From assembly GCA_025201375.1 (NCBI GenBank), contig JAIWZP010000010.1, positions 310,001-374,000 of the forward strand: DNA of 64,000 nucleotides, written 5' to 3'. Shown in pieces: positions 44,882 to 57,143 of the stretch (its first letter is position 1; the number at the start of each line of letters is the position of its first letter). Source of the stretch: Gongronella butleri. Taxonomy: Eukaryota; Mucoromycota; Mucoromycetes; Mucorales; Cunninghamellaceae. The translations under genes and the position numbers were made by a program. Under the pieces are notes generated by a model. The model made no database searches and was not told where the DNA came from. It saw nothing but the letters and a program-made list of their open reading frames with translations.

Positions 44882-45818
44882 TTTTATATTTTAAGAGTGA
44901 AGAGAAGGAGGAAAGAAAAGGAACAAGGAAAAAAAAAAGGTGGGTGGGAGATTTTCGAGCCCTTCTCTTTTATATACCTCGGATTTTCCGCCCCCCCACG
45001 TTTTCAAACACTATCGATTTCACCCTCCGATTGCGCCATGGAACATGATTTGGCCACAGAAGCGCCAGTACCTTTTGATCCATTCGTCATGGAAATACCC
45101 CTTCCACATGTGACGCCCGAGGCATGTGAAGAAATCAGGGCCACATTTCAATTCAAGTCTCATCCGCTCATAAAAAACAAAGAAAAAACGCATCATTGAC
45201 ACAGAAAGACATGGTGCATTGGACATGAAGTGATTGCCCGCCGGGAAGCGCGGCTCTCACACCTTTTTAATTCTACGTTTGCCCCTTTGCCCCCAACAAA
45301 AAAAAATGTGTAAGACATGGACAATCATGCGTTTTTTGCCATGCAATGAGACAAAATACACGCCATGGTGTATAAAAAGTAAGGGGGGCCTGTCAAAAGA
45401 GTGCAAACGGAGGACAAAGGGTCCAAAGAGACCTAATTTCGGCTGTTTTCGGGAGGATGGGCCCAAAGGACGAGGTGATTCCGTGTTGCGGCCCCGTCCA
45501 TGTTTTTGCATTGACGAAAAATGGATGATCAAACAACTGCCCCGCCCCTCCGCCTGGCCACCCTCCTTTCCTTACTCGCGCCACTTCAGCTTTTTCTCCT
45601 GGCCAATCCAAAGTGCGGCTATGGCAACAGACCCTGCCCAATTCAATTGGCCGTGTGAAATCATCAAAGCGTCATTTTTTCTTTTTGCGTGTCTTTTTCT
45701 CCCTCAATTTTGTCGCCCTTTTTTTTTTTTGCTTGTGCCACTTGTTTTTTTTCCTTGCTTTCTCTTTTTTCCTCTTTCTTTTCCTTCTTTTATTTAGTCG
45801 TGCGTTCCCTTTTTTTTC
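44882..45818. other. divergent intergenic region, MDH and trehalose genes
   Basis: A 53-codon frame from the ATG at 45038 to 45199 (MEHDLATEAPVPFDPFVMEI) is the only coding-like piece, and it is not convincing. A T/C-rich tract (45675-45818) leads into the trehalose-gene ATG. Confidence 0.45.
45038..45199 (+). CDS. possible 53-aa protein, unknown
   Basis: The ATG at 45038 opens a frame with balanced composition (PVPFDPFVMEIPLPHVTPEA) in a promoter-sized region divergent from MDH. No motif, no intron and no neighbour link is seen. It may be a real small protein, a first exon, or chance. Confidence 0.2.
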   Translation: MEHDLATEAPVPFDPFVMEIPLPHVTPEACEEIRATFQFKSHPLIKNKEKTHH

Positions 45819-48800
45819 ATGACGTCCTCGTTTATCACGGAAAGCCGCGTGCTGACAGTTTCTTTGTTTCTGCCGTACACGGTTGACGTTGGCGTGAGCG
45901 GCATGGCGACACCGCAAGCCCCCACACCAGCTGACACGGCGGAGGCACCGCCGCGCACACTCATTGACACGCTTGCCGCGCAAAAGCGACCGCCACACAC
46001 ATCCGTGGTGGACAGTCAAAAGCAATTGTTTAATGTCGATGTGCCTGCGCCTGTCCAGCCATCGGCGACACTGACAAATATCTCAATGCCGCCTGCGACC
46101 GCCACGGCGCCTCAGCCGCTCATCGACGACGTCGTGTGGTCGATTAAACCAGCGACTTCCGGTAACATTGGCCTCCACAATGCCATGCGATCCATCGACA
46201 CGCGATTAAAGGAACATACCTGGGTCGGCACACTCGGCAACATCTCGCTCGACGCGCTCTCCCCTTCCGCAAAAGATAAAATGGCCGCCACACTGCAACA
46301 GCGCTTCCAATCGTACGCGATCTTGCCACCTGACGATGTATTTGAAGGCCATTACAATCAGTATTGCAAGCAAGTAAGCTAAAAATAGGAAAGAAAAAAA
46401 AGACAATGAATTGGCGATGGGCCAGGGAACAGCCAGGGGTAAAATGAGCGGTTAATGACCTCATTGTGCGCGCCCTTTTTTTTTTTTTTTTTTTCCGCGT
46501 CCGCAGGTGCTCTGGCCTTATTTTCATTACGTGATGCAAGATGACATTCAAAGCGAGATGCGAAATGACGGTGCGTGGCCTGCGTATGTCAAGATGAATC
46601 AGCTTTTTGCTGACAAGATTGCAAGCATCTATCAGCAAGGCGACATTAGTATGTTGACAGGGGGGTGGAAAAAGGAGCCAATGGGGATTATGTTGGGGCG
46701 CTGATGCGGGCACATTTGCTCAAACGACGCGCACGCGTTGTCATCATTGGCGTTTTATTTCATCAGCTCATCTCCTTTTTTTTTTTTTTCCCTTAGTTTG
46801 GGTCAATGATTATCATCTGATGCTGCTGCCAAAGATGCTGCGCGACAAGCTGCCAAACGCGATCATCGGGTTCTTCATGCACATCCCATTCCCGTCGTCG
46901 GAGCTCTTCAGGTGCTTGCCGTCACGCAAGCTGTTGCTCGAGGGCATTCTGCAAGCCGATCTCGTGGGGTTCCAGACGTATTCATTTGCGCGCCACTTTT
47001 TGCAGACATGCTCGCGCATCTTGTCATTGGATTCCACGCCATCCGGCATCCAAATGGACTCGCATTACGTCGCCGTGGGCATTTATCCCATTGGCATCGA
47101 TATTGCCGCATTGAAACGCAAGAGGTGAGCGCCCCCCCATTTTTTTTACGACGCGCTGATGCCAATGTGTCATTTTTTTCTTCTAGGCAGCAGACCGATG
47201 TCGCCGAGTGGATGGCCATGCTAAAGGAAAAATACGCAGGCAAAAAGCTCATTGTGGCGCGTGACAAGCTGGATTATGTAAAAGGTGTGCGTCAAAAGAT
47301 GCTTGCCTTTGAGCAATTCCTCATCCGTTATCCTGAATGGCGTGGAAAGGTAAAAAAAAAAAAAAAAAAAAGAAAGAGAAAAAAAACGAGGGTGCACGGC
47401 CCCTGACTCCCCCCCTTTTTTTTATCTTTCTTTTATGCAGGTGGTGCTTATCCAGATTGGCCTGTCAACGTCGGAGCAAAATGAGCTGCGTGCACACATC
47501 TCAGATGTGGTGTCGCGAGTCAACAATTCGCGCTTCAGCAACATTTCGTACCAGCCAATCGTCTTTTTGCATCAAGACATCTCGTTTCCGCAATATCTGG
47601 CCTTGCTCATGTGCGCCGACGCGTCGCTCATCACGCCATTGCGCGATGGCATGAACTTGACATCCCATGAGTACATTGCGTGCCAGGACGAGCATTACAA
47701 CCCGCTGATCTTGAGCGAGGTATAAGAAAGGGAGAGAAAAAAAGATGCATTACGCCTCACCACTTGGTTTTTCACTAGTTTACGGGCACCTACGGTACTT
47801 TTGGCGCATGCTTGCGCGTGAATCCTTGGGACTATCGTGTATGTCGCATCACTTCCATTGAAATTTGGCTGAATTAGTGCATTTGCTCACACATGATCTT
47901 TTCTTCTTCTTTCCCTTTCTATAGCAAGTCGGCAATGCGATCCACGAGGCACTGTCCATGTCCCCGGAAGAGAAAAAATCGCGCTGGAAGGAACTGTACA
48001 AGTGCATTGAGGTGAATTCGGCTCAGGCATTTGCGACATCCATCATTTCCGAGCTTGCCGAGGTCCACAGTGCCACGGGCCGACGCTTCTCCGCCGAGAT
48101 TCCCGCTCTGCCCATCGACCCACTCAAACAATGCTTTGCCAAAAGCAAAAAGAGACTGCAAGTTGCTGCAAAAAAAAAAATGAAATCACAGGGAAAAAAG
48201 CTCATATTTTGTCTTTTTTTCACAGATTCCTCTTTGATTATGGCGGCACCCTCGTGCCCCACGGCCGCGCGGCAAGCGGTAAAGACTTGGATCGCCTGAC
48301 GCGCGTCTTGTGCAAGCTCACGTCCGATCCATGCAATGCTGTTTATGTCATTTCGGGCCGAACAAAGCGCGACGTCGAGCGTGACTTGGGTGACGTGCCC
48401 AATCTCGGTCTTAGGTACTTTCCACAGCGCACCCACATGATCTTCAGGCTCATCATTTCTTTTTTTTTGTTCGCGGGGGACGGGATAGTGCGGAAAATGG
48501 ATTTTACATCAAGCCGCGCGGCGAGGATTGGCAATCCTTTTTACCACAGGTGGATCTAACGTGGAAGCCTGCCGTCAAGGAAATCTTCCAATACTACACG
48601 GAGCGCACCCCTGGCGCGTACATTGAGGCCAAGGAATCGTCCATCGTCTGGGTAAAAAAAAAAAAAAAGATAAATGGCATACCAATTACTGACGCACTGT
48701 CCATTGCTCACCCCGTCTCGCTTTTTACAGCATTATCGCACGACCACAACACCGGGCCCTGACGCGCAATATGTGTAAGTGGCTGTTTCGTGACATTGGC

Positions 48801-48982
48801 TCTCCAATTGGTTCTGATTTTTTTTTTTTTTTTTTTGTCTTGCAGCGCGTGGCAAGCCGCCGAATGTCAAAACCATATTGCCGACTCGGTAAACAAGAAT
48901 TTTGCCGTTCACACCGTGGCCGGTCGCACCAACATTGAGGTAGAAAATTTAACCAAAAAAGGGTTGAACAAAGGGACACTCA

Positions 48983-49016
<34 letters not shown>

Positions 49017-49291
49017 ATCAGGTGCTTCCGCATGACGTGAACAAGAGCGGGATTGCCAATCGCGTCCTGCAAGATATCCAGCCTGATTTTGTACTCTCCA
49101 TTGGCGACGATCGCACGGACGAAGACATGTTTGCATACCTGAACAAGCAGCAGGGCACTGTAGACACCGTCATCACCTGCACCGTCGGCTCGCGCAGCAC
49201 CGAGGCAAAGTATTACATTGCCAATGTCGACCATGTCATCAAGCTTCTAAATACCCTGGCTTCTGCGCAGCAAAAGCCTGCGCCGCTTTGA
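45819..49291 (+). CDS. trehalose-6-phosphate synthase with degenerate phosphatase domain
   Basis: Twelve exons: 45819-46373, 46507-46648, 46797-47124, 47187-47349, 47441-47719, 47779-47838, 47926-48158, 48226-48414, 48489-48651, 48731-48774, 48846-48939 and 49022-49291, all in frame, 839 aa. The GT20 synthase domain shows VWPYFHYVMQ, WVNDYHLMLLPKMLR, FFMHIPFPSSELFRCLP and the later DGMNLTSHEYIACQ. The HAD phosphatase follows, with SGRTKRDVER and GDDRTDEDMF. Its first motif reads LFDYGGTLVP where active enzymes have DYDGTL, so the acid/base Asp is Gly. The phosphatase is probably inactive, as in yeast regulatory subunits Tps3/Tsl1. The intron after exon 7 starts GCAAGT, a GC-AG intron; without it the frame breaks. 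Confidence 0.92.
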
Positions 49292-52200
49292 TTCCCACTC
49301 TGTTCCCCCTTCCTCCGTTCCAAAATTTGCTTTTTATGCCCCTTGACCCCATTTTATTTATTTCTCATTCTTCTCTCATTGCAATAAAGTACCTTGCTTT
49401 TTTTTTTTACGCAATTGTGTCATGAATTTCAACAAAAAGAGCCAAATTTCACGGTTTGCCCATTTTAAAAGCTTGTTGCTGATCCAAGACTATCGCAAAA
49501 CCCTGAACTCATCAAGTTCTTGCTTCGTGCATCCCGTGGGTCCACTCTGAGTGCAGCTGGACCATGTTCATCAGAAAAAAAAAAAGCATTAATGGCACTT
49601 TTAGCGGCAAATCTGCATTTGCTCGCCATCCTGGAGCTGTACACCCCTGAAACGCGTCCTCGGGTAACGTGGCGCGCTTAAAAGCCGTCAGGAACTCAAT
49701 TTGCAGCATTCACAAATGCCTGGAGCGCCACCACACGCAAATGAAAATCTACTCGTGGCGAGGCCTCCAAATCAAAATTGAAAAAGTAGGTCTCCAGATT
49801 TCCACCAAACTTGCACACAAAAGGTAATGCAGGGAGAAATCACGAATAACGCTAGAAAAGAGTGGGATCGACTTGTTGGTTGACGAGCAATGCGTGTTTT
49901 TAGATTAAATTTCAATTGCGAATGGCACGGGAAAACGCGCTCATAGATCTCCGCCGACGCGTCCCCTAGCAAGAGAGGCGTCAGGTGCATGAAGTTGGTC
50001 AGGAACAGGCACGTGTCACTCGACGCTTGACGCGCTTTTTTACGCGTCGAAATTGCCCAGCAAATGGATTGTTCGCTTCAATTCTGCGTGGAACTCGTTT
50101 TTTGCCGTGTTCATCCCTATCCACGGACGCAACAGACCGTGCTCTGATCTCTGTTTCGCGGCTCTGTAATCAATTTTCGTCGATCTAGCCTTGAGGCGAA
50201 AAAAAGAGGTAAATTGCGTTTTACGCGACAATTAGTCAATGAACCCCTGGTTGTTATTGTGTTTCCATAGGTGAACGACAAGTGCTTACCATATGAGTGA
50301 ATGGTGTGGCGATCCAAGGACCAACGTTTGCCGATTTTCAAATCCTCGACTGAACCCCTTGCAAAATCGTCATTTTGAAAATCATGATTGCAAGACAACC
50401 TGTGACCGTGATGCCACAATGGTGGTCTCGTTCGAACGAGAAAGTGTGGAATCGCTGATGGCAAGAGCATGTTACGTTACAAATGATCACTGATTATCGA
50501 GAAAAGATCAAAAGACACCAATAGAGCCATAATTGCCATTTTCTCGACAGCCGCCTTGTGGACCTCCTTTTTTTGTCGATCAGCACGCGATCAACGGAAA
50601 CTTAAAACAGGACGCACACAAGTTTGACTCGATCAGCGCAAAGAGCAAAAGGGAAAATGCATCGACTTGCCAAAAACACATCAATTTGCCATTATCGGGT
50701 GTGATTTCGAGCGTGTCTAGCAATGGATGCCAAGAAAAAAGTGCGTCATTTGAGTTTGCTACTTTTATGTATACATGGGAAAAGCAATGTCAAGGGACTT
50801 ACATATAAAAAAAGTGTCCAAACGCCAACTTTTTTTTTTTTTTTTTTTCGCACATCGTTAATTATCCAAATTTGGGCATATTTTTTTGCCTGTGTGAATC
50901 AAGGGGGCAAAAAGACAATGGTGCGACCATGATCAAGGTTTTTGTTGGTCTATTTTTTCTTTTTTTATCGTCAACGCAATGCCCAAAAGAAATCGCTCAA
51001 ATAGATCATCTCTATTCGTGCTTCACAGAGCCCCGAATATCTTGGCTCTTGCTTTGTATTTCCAAGGGCGATGGTTTTCATCTTGTATGCCAAAGGATGG
51101 ACACGGAGATGGACACAATTGGCGTTGCTATTGGTTGACGCGTTGTCCCATGACCCAAAAGGAACTTGCCCCCCGCCAACGCGTCTTATCAATCGGTGAA
51201 ATAGACCTCATGTCATTCACGTTCCGTTGGCTCGTCGGCGTAAAAGAAAAAAAAAGATGGGGGGAGCGAGGAAAGAAGGAGCAAATGCGTCAAAAGTGGC
51301 GTTTGATCAAAGGCGATGCGTGTTTCATGATGTGCATCGATCAGTGTGTGGATCCTTTTCTCCCTTTTTACTTGCTGTTCAGTCTGTGTTCATAGCCGGT
51401 GGCGTTCTGTTTCCATGAATATGGGCCACGTGGAATCACCATTGCCTACTCTCGTCTTCAAAAACCCCCCTTCACCCCGCTCTCAGCGTTGAATTGATCG
51501 CCCCCTGACCTCATTGTTGCTTGGAAAACGCCTTTATCTTGCTTTTCTCCTTCCTTTTTGCCGCGTGGAAATCTGTTTGGAAATTCACTCTATCGAAAAA
51601 AGAGCCATACAACCTGTCGAAAGGAAAAAGGGAGTGGTCATGCCAAGGAATTGCGCACGCCCATGACGCGAGAATGATCAAAGTGCCCCCTGCGCGTGAG
51701 TAATGTGCCAATGGTAGTCCGTGGCTCGGCATGTTGGGTGACAACAAATAAAAAGAGAAGCATGACGAACCTTTTGTTACTAAAATTGAGGATTATGGAA
51801 CACTCGTCAGAGAGGGGGGTGGGCCACCCAACTGACCACCAGAATAATCTGGGTAGGCGTACGTAAGAATTCCAGGAGAGTGAGTGAAAAAAAACGACAA
51901 ATTAAAGTTCGGCACCTCTTCCTTAATGCCACTCCAAGGTCATTGACCAGGGAAATCGCTTGGCACGACGCGATTTGTCCGTCGTCTTTCGTTGCCAGGG
52001 TTGCTGTGAACATGTTGCGCGGCAGAGCGGGGGCCGCCCAGATCCATTGGATGGCCGACGAACGAGCAATTGTTGTCATGCCAAAAGGGGTCCCATTTGC
52101 AAAACGAACAAGGTGCGCGGAACAGCGCGTTTTTGGCTGGCAATGGGCCCGTGTGACACGCATCCTCCTTCCGCAATGGGAACGCCATGATACGTGAATT

Positions 52201-53469
52201 CCTCCTTTTCTACTCGAGCCATGGAAACAGGCAAGATCAAACGACAAAAGCGGGGGCAAATCACGCATTACAGCACGACACACGCACACCAACATGCGCG
52301 CGCTCGGTCACCAGCCTTGCCCCCATCACGCTCATTTCAGGCATGTTGGCCAGATCATAACAATTCAATAAAAGGCAAGGCGCCAAGAACAAGTGTATGT
52401 TGCACACGGCCGCGTTTTTTGAATTTACAGATCCGTCGCGTGATTCAAATTATTCAAAAAAAGCTAAAGAACTGGCCATTGGGGCTCCAGGGCACTGGCA
52501 ATGGCCATTGACCCGCATGCAAATGAGATCAATTGTGCCTTGAACGGCGTCATCATGTTTGTGAAAGAGAAACGTGTGATTTTTGCCGTCATTTTGCTTG
52601 TTTCAAGATACAACAGACAGCCCAATGGACGAGAAAAAAAAATAAAGAAGCGGACATGGTTACACGGATGCAATTGAAAGTGTCTGGGGGGGGAGGAGGA
52701 GGCCACCTGAGAAATAAAAAAAACCGACCAGGTGACACAAGGCCGGCGACATGGTCTCTGGAATTGACTTTTTTAGTTGCCAGGACGCGACAGCAGGTGC
52801 ATGATGGTGGGATTGGGGGGGGGGAGGGAAGGGTGGCGACCTTTTAACCAATCACGGATTTTTATAAAAAAAGGGGGGGGACAAGGTGGCAAACATTGTT
52901 TTTTTTCTTTCAATTGCTGCCGGCGGAAACAAGCCTGCATTATACCAAAGCCCATCCTGCCCTCAACAGCATGAGCATGGTTATCCTTTGGATGACATTG
53001 CAGAGCCATTGTGTGCTTTGGGGAATCGCAATGGCTCATGAAAAAAGGGCAAGGCGGCCGGGTAAACTCATCCCAACGCAACAATGACTAATGGAGGACA
53101 GCAGGGGTTAACTTTAAAAAAAATGTTGCGTCCCCCTCCTCCGGGTGCCGACGTCGCAGTCAAGAGTGGGTCAATGGAATTCTTTGAAAAAATACATCCA
53201 ATACACGTGAGTAGAAAAAAAGAGGCGATGAAAAACTTTTTTCTACGGCGGGGCATGGGTAAATGATTCCAAGTAGGATTCAAAAGGTCAGCGGCGCGCC
53301 GTGAGTGGCCAGGAAGAATTCGGCACCCGAGGGGCGGGTCAAGTTTTCTGTCAAATAAAAGTACGAAAATTGGGGGGAGTTGTCTTTTATTTCTTTTTTC
53401 TTCCTGTTTCTTTTTGATTTCATTGTTGTGCCCACTTTTTTTTTTTCTCCCCCTCCCCTCCCGCTGACG
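49292..53469. other. 4-kb gene-free interval with repeat copy C
   Basis: Bases 49740-50480 belong to the dispersed repeat family. The rest (50500-53460) is unique by eye, with homopolymers (50830-50848 T) and G/A-rich stretches near 52685-52700 and 52810-52880. No splice-consistent coding sequence was found on either strand, and the heptamer TACWGTA is absent. Confidence 0.5.
49740..50480. repeat. dispersed degenerate repeat, copy C
   Basis: Bases 49765-49980 match 58240-58440 (shared GAATGGCAC and TGACGAGCAATG). Bases 49990-50345 match 10330-10660 (shared GTTTTTTG-CGTG, ACGCAACA-CCGTGCTC and GTGAATGG-GGCGATCC). It is non-coding. Confidence 0.65.
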
Positions 53470-55113
53470 ATGACAAAGGATAAGATAACACCTTTGTTAT
53501 CACAGCCATTGAAGCGGTGCTCGATCTACGATTTGCAGTACGCGTTTCTTGGTGTGATTTTAGCATTTGATTTTGCCATCATTGCTTCCCCTGGATGGCT
53601 GCTAAAGTCGCTCATTGCGCTTGCCTTGTTGTCATCGTTCTTTATCCCCTTTATTCGTCGCTTCACGCGGCCGGCACTGCCTATTTTTACATGGCTCTTC
53701 ACGTTTTACGCCTGTCAATTTATACCAACCGAGTATCGCCCGAGCCACATCTTTGTCAACATCCTGCCGACCCTCGAGCGCATTCTCTATGGTGCCAGTC
53801 TGTCTGAGATTATCTCAAAGCACACGCACCCCGTCCTAGACGTGCTTGCATGGCTGCCCTATGGCATTTTCCACTTTTCGTTGCCATTCATCTTCTCGTT
53901 GCTCCTATTCGTCTATGGCCCGCCCGGCGCTTGCAATGTTTGGGCAAAGGCCTTTGGCTACATGAACATTGCGGGCGTCCTCACGCAATTGCTCTTCCCC
54001 AATGCCTCACCATGTAAGTTTTTATTCAAAAAAAATGAAAAGAAAAATTGAGGGCCACATCGTCATTGGCTGGCCCACAATGGCACCTGCGCGCACTCCC
54101 ATGGCTTGCTTTGTGGAGTTGTCATTGAATGGTTGATGCCATGCTGCGTGATTGTTTTGATCCCGTGAACCAATTTTGGGCAATGGGCGTGTCATGCATG
54201 ATTTTTTTTTCTCTCGCGCCTCCTTGGTTGTTGTTTATGCTACTGTTGTTTGCTCATGCCTCTCTCTTTTGTTTTTCCTTTTTTTTTGATTTTTGCTTCA
54301 GGGTATGAGATGACCTATGGTTCTGCGCCGGCCGACTATTCAATTCACGGCGAAGCCGGTGGCCTTGCACGCATTGATGATCTTTTGGGGCTCAAGCTGT
54401 ACGGGTCGACCTTTGGCACGTCGCCTTTGGTGTTTGGCGCGTTCCCATCGCTGCATTCAGGCTCGGCGACAATTGAGATGCTCTTTGTCACGTACTTGTG
54501 CCCCAAATTGTGGCCCGTGGCCATTGGCTATACCATGTGGATGTGGTGGTCCACCATGTACCTGACCCATCACTATCTCATTGATCTCGTGGGTGGCTCC
54601 ATTTACGCATTCTTGACCTTTTTCGTCGCGCGTCAATTTTTGCCAAAGGTCGACGCGACCAAGCGCACGCGCCTCGCGTACTTTGGCATCGAACATGTAT
54701 CCATCAGCAACTTTGTTCGCAGCATCGAGTTCTCCATGAACTTTGGCACGACCGGCAAGCATGATGGCGTCAACGACGAGGAATTGGCGCTAAAGGATTA
54801 TGACGTGTTGCACTCCACCGTGATTCTCGACGACAGCGAATTCCAGGATGTCTACGTCGTTGCCCAGCCTCAATTGCTCTCTGCATCGTCTTCCACATCC
54901 ACGGTCGCAAGCACCGCATCGTCCTCCAGCAGCAAACATCGTCCTCAGCCGCTGTTCCAGCCTATTCGCATGCGACGCGTCGATTCCTACGAAGTCGACG
55001 ACACCGACTCGGTGCCCTGCCTCTCCTCCCCACATTCGACGCCAACCACCTCAGAGCCAAGTTCCCCCGTCACGCCTTATTCACCTATTGACATGCAGCA
55101 TTGGAAGGACTAG
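53470..55113 (+). CDS. AUR1: inositol phosphorylceramide synthase
   Basis: Two exons, 53470-54013 and 54302-55113, in frame, 451 aa. Multiple membrane helices occupy residues 25-310. The PAP2-type active site is present as GAFPSLHSGSATIEML and THHYLIDLVGGSIYAFL, which supply the catalytic His and Asp residues. The junction reads NASPWYEMTYGSAPADYS, a block conserved in Aur1. The last 120 or so residues are Ser/Pro-rich and cytosolic. It transfers phosphoinositol from phosphatidylinositol to ceramide in the Golgi, an essential fungal step and the target of aureobasidin A. Its presence is the clearest evidence that the window is fungal. Intron 1 is unusually long here (288 bp). Confidence 0.95.
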
Positions 55114-55714
55114 AACATCCCTCAACCTTTCAATGGCTCTTCCACCGCCTCACCCACCCCCCATCTGTGTACATTTTTCTGTATTTTTTTCATCCTTCCT
55201 GCATTTCCATTCACCGCACCCATCCATCCCTTTTTCTCTCTGATATTGCCTTTTTTTTTTACGTTCTTCTTGTACTACTACCCATTTAGACTTATTTTGT
55301 ATGCAACGCTCTACATGTATGACCTCCCCCCGTAATCCTAATTTATCCCAACCAATTCGTTGATCTCACGGTCAACCTAATAAAGAACCCTCCAATTCCA
55401 CGCTTTGCATGTTTTCAGCCATTTTTATCCTATTGGTACAGATCGATTGAAATAAAAGAGAGGGAATGGAAGATGGAACGAGAGCATTGGGCAAGGGGAC
55501 ACGTGAATTGGTTGGGTCAGCGTGAGTCTAACCTAAAATGAATGGAAAACAGGGGCAATCTGAGAGCGTGAGCGAGGGAATTGATCTAGATGAGGTGCCA
55601 ACGGTGCGCATGCAGGGAGGGAACGAGGGCGGAAAATCACTGGGACCCATGCGGGGCTGCCAGTGGCAAAACGGGATAAAAAAAAAGAATATACAAAAGA
55701 TTCGATGGAATGGC
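55114..55714. other. convergent 3' region, AUR1 and Nudix genes
   Basis: Pyrimidine-rich 3' untranslated sequence of AUR1 (55130-55300) is followed by AATAAA-like sites near 55379 and 55451. No gene is seen. Confidence 0.5.
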
Positions 55715-57143
55715 TCATCGATGACGTCGCCAGCGCAAAAACCCGCGAACACATAGGGCCGCAACGACGCCGCGCATGATCAAGGCGAGCAAAATGCCAC
55801 GACGGATCGATGCAAAGTAAATCTTGTCCCAGAGCGAAGGGTTAGGGAACGTGCTGCGCATATCCATCAAAAAAAAAAAAAAGAAAAAAATGAAGTGAGT
55901 GTCCAATGCACGCTTTCTTTCTTTCTTTTTTTTTTTTTTTTTTTGCCATTGGATGCAGGCATTGAGCCCATTTCAATCCAAATTTTACCTTTTAGCACGG
56001 CGGCGCCTGGCTGCAACAGAGGCGATACACCAGACCCAAAACCCAATGTCCTTGTGTGAATAGGTTGGCGGCGTGTTGATGGTTTGCAAGAGCGGCAGCG
56101 ACGGCACGTTGAGCATCTGAATGAGCTCTTTGGTCATGCCGAGCGTCAGACCCCACAGACGGAAGCGCAATGGCGAGCTGACGGGCAGATCAATGGCGGG
56201 CAATGCAATGGTGCCAAGAAGCATCTGATGTACACGTCGACGCAGACCTTGGACGTTCCTGGGCACAAGGCTCTCATGCACCTGTGCAAGGTGCGGTGTC
56301 AATTCTTGCCGCGGCGCCACAAACAATTGCCATGGAATCCCTTTAAAATAAAAAAAAACCATATAAATCATAGAACGCGCATTAAATGGCCATCTTCCCC
56401 GGCCTCTCTCCTTACAGTCCACAGCAGCCACCTCGCCTGCCTCGAGCGTCATCTCTGGTGTGTGCTGCACCACTTGCAGAAACACTGAAAATATAAAAAA
56501 ACACGTGAGCGCGTCGTAAATTAGTGATAAACGGGAAACCCCCCCGTGTTTCATCTTACCAAAGGGCACGAGAATCATGATCAATTTCTGATTGCTTCCT
56601 GTGAGTTCCCTGTCGTTGAGTTTGCCGAGAGGAATGAACGCGTCGCTCGCGAGATCGAGACCAATTTCCTCTTGCACCTCACGCACGACCGTGTCTTTGT
56701 CGGTTTCGCCAGGCTCATTCTTGCCGCCGGGGAAGCACACGTGATTGGAGAACGGGTCGCCTTTGCGCGTCGCGCGCAGCATGTACAAAATCTCGAGACG
56801 GCCGTGCGCGTCATCCTGCACCCACGACTGCGCCAAGAATTCCTGCAATGACGTTGGCGGCTGCACCGCAGCCGACGACGACGACTGGCCAGCGCCTTGT
56901 GCCGTCGTGTGCCAGCGCAAAATCGCCGCGACACAGCCTCGGCGCTTTTGGTGAGGCGGGGACGCAATGGCCTGGTGTGGATATGCTGTAAAATGAGCGT
57001 CTATCGACTGAAGGATATCTGTAGAACCATTGACATGAGCAACAGTGGCAACAGGGGAAAAGTGGGCCAGCCTTCATGGACGATAAGCGTCCAGGTGCCC
57101 GTAATTTCTCGTTTTTTTCGTTTTTACCTTTGTCGGTTATCAT
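55715..57143 (-). CDS. Nudix hydrolase (CoA diphosphatase-like) with C-terminal membrane segment
   Basis: Five exons: 57128-57143, 56560-57018, 56416-56484, 55989-56340 and 55715-55853, in frame, 344 aa. The Nudix box is complete: GGKNEPGETDKDTVVREVQE followed by EIG (G-x5-E-x7-REVxEExG). The upstream PFSNHVCFPGG is typical of the CoA-pyrophosphatase branch (NUDT7/NUDT8/Pcd1). These enzymes cleave CoA or oxidised CoA in peroxisomes or mitochondria. The first exon is only 16 nt (MITDK), chosen because it restores the frame to a good start. If exon 4 is not spliced at 55989, the frame stops a few bases later (AAAAGGTAA). The splice adds a tail, IYFASIRRGILLALIMRGVV, with one likely transmembrane helix and a basic end. 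Confidence 0.85.
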
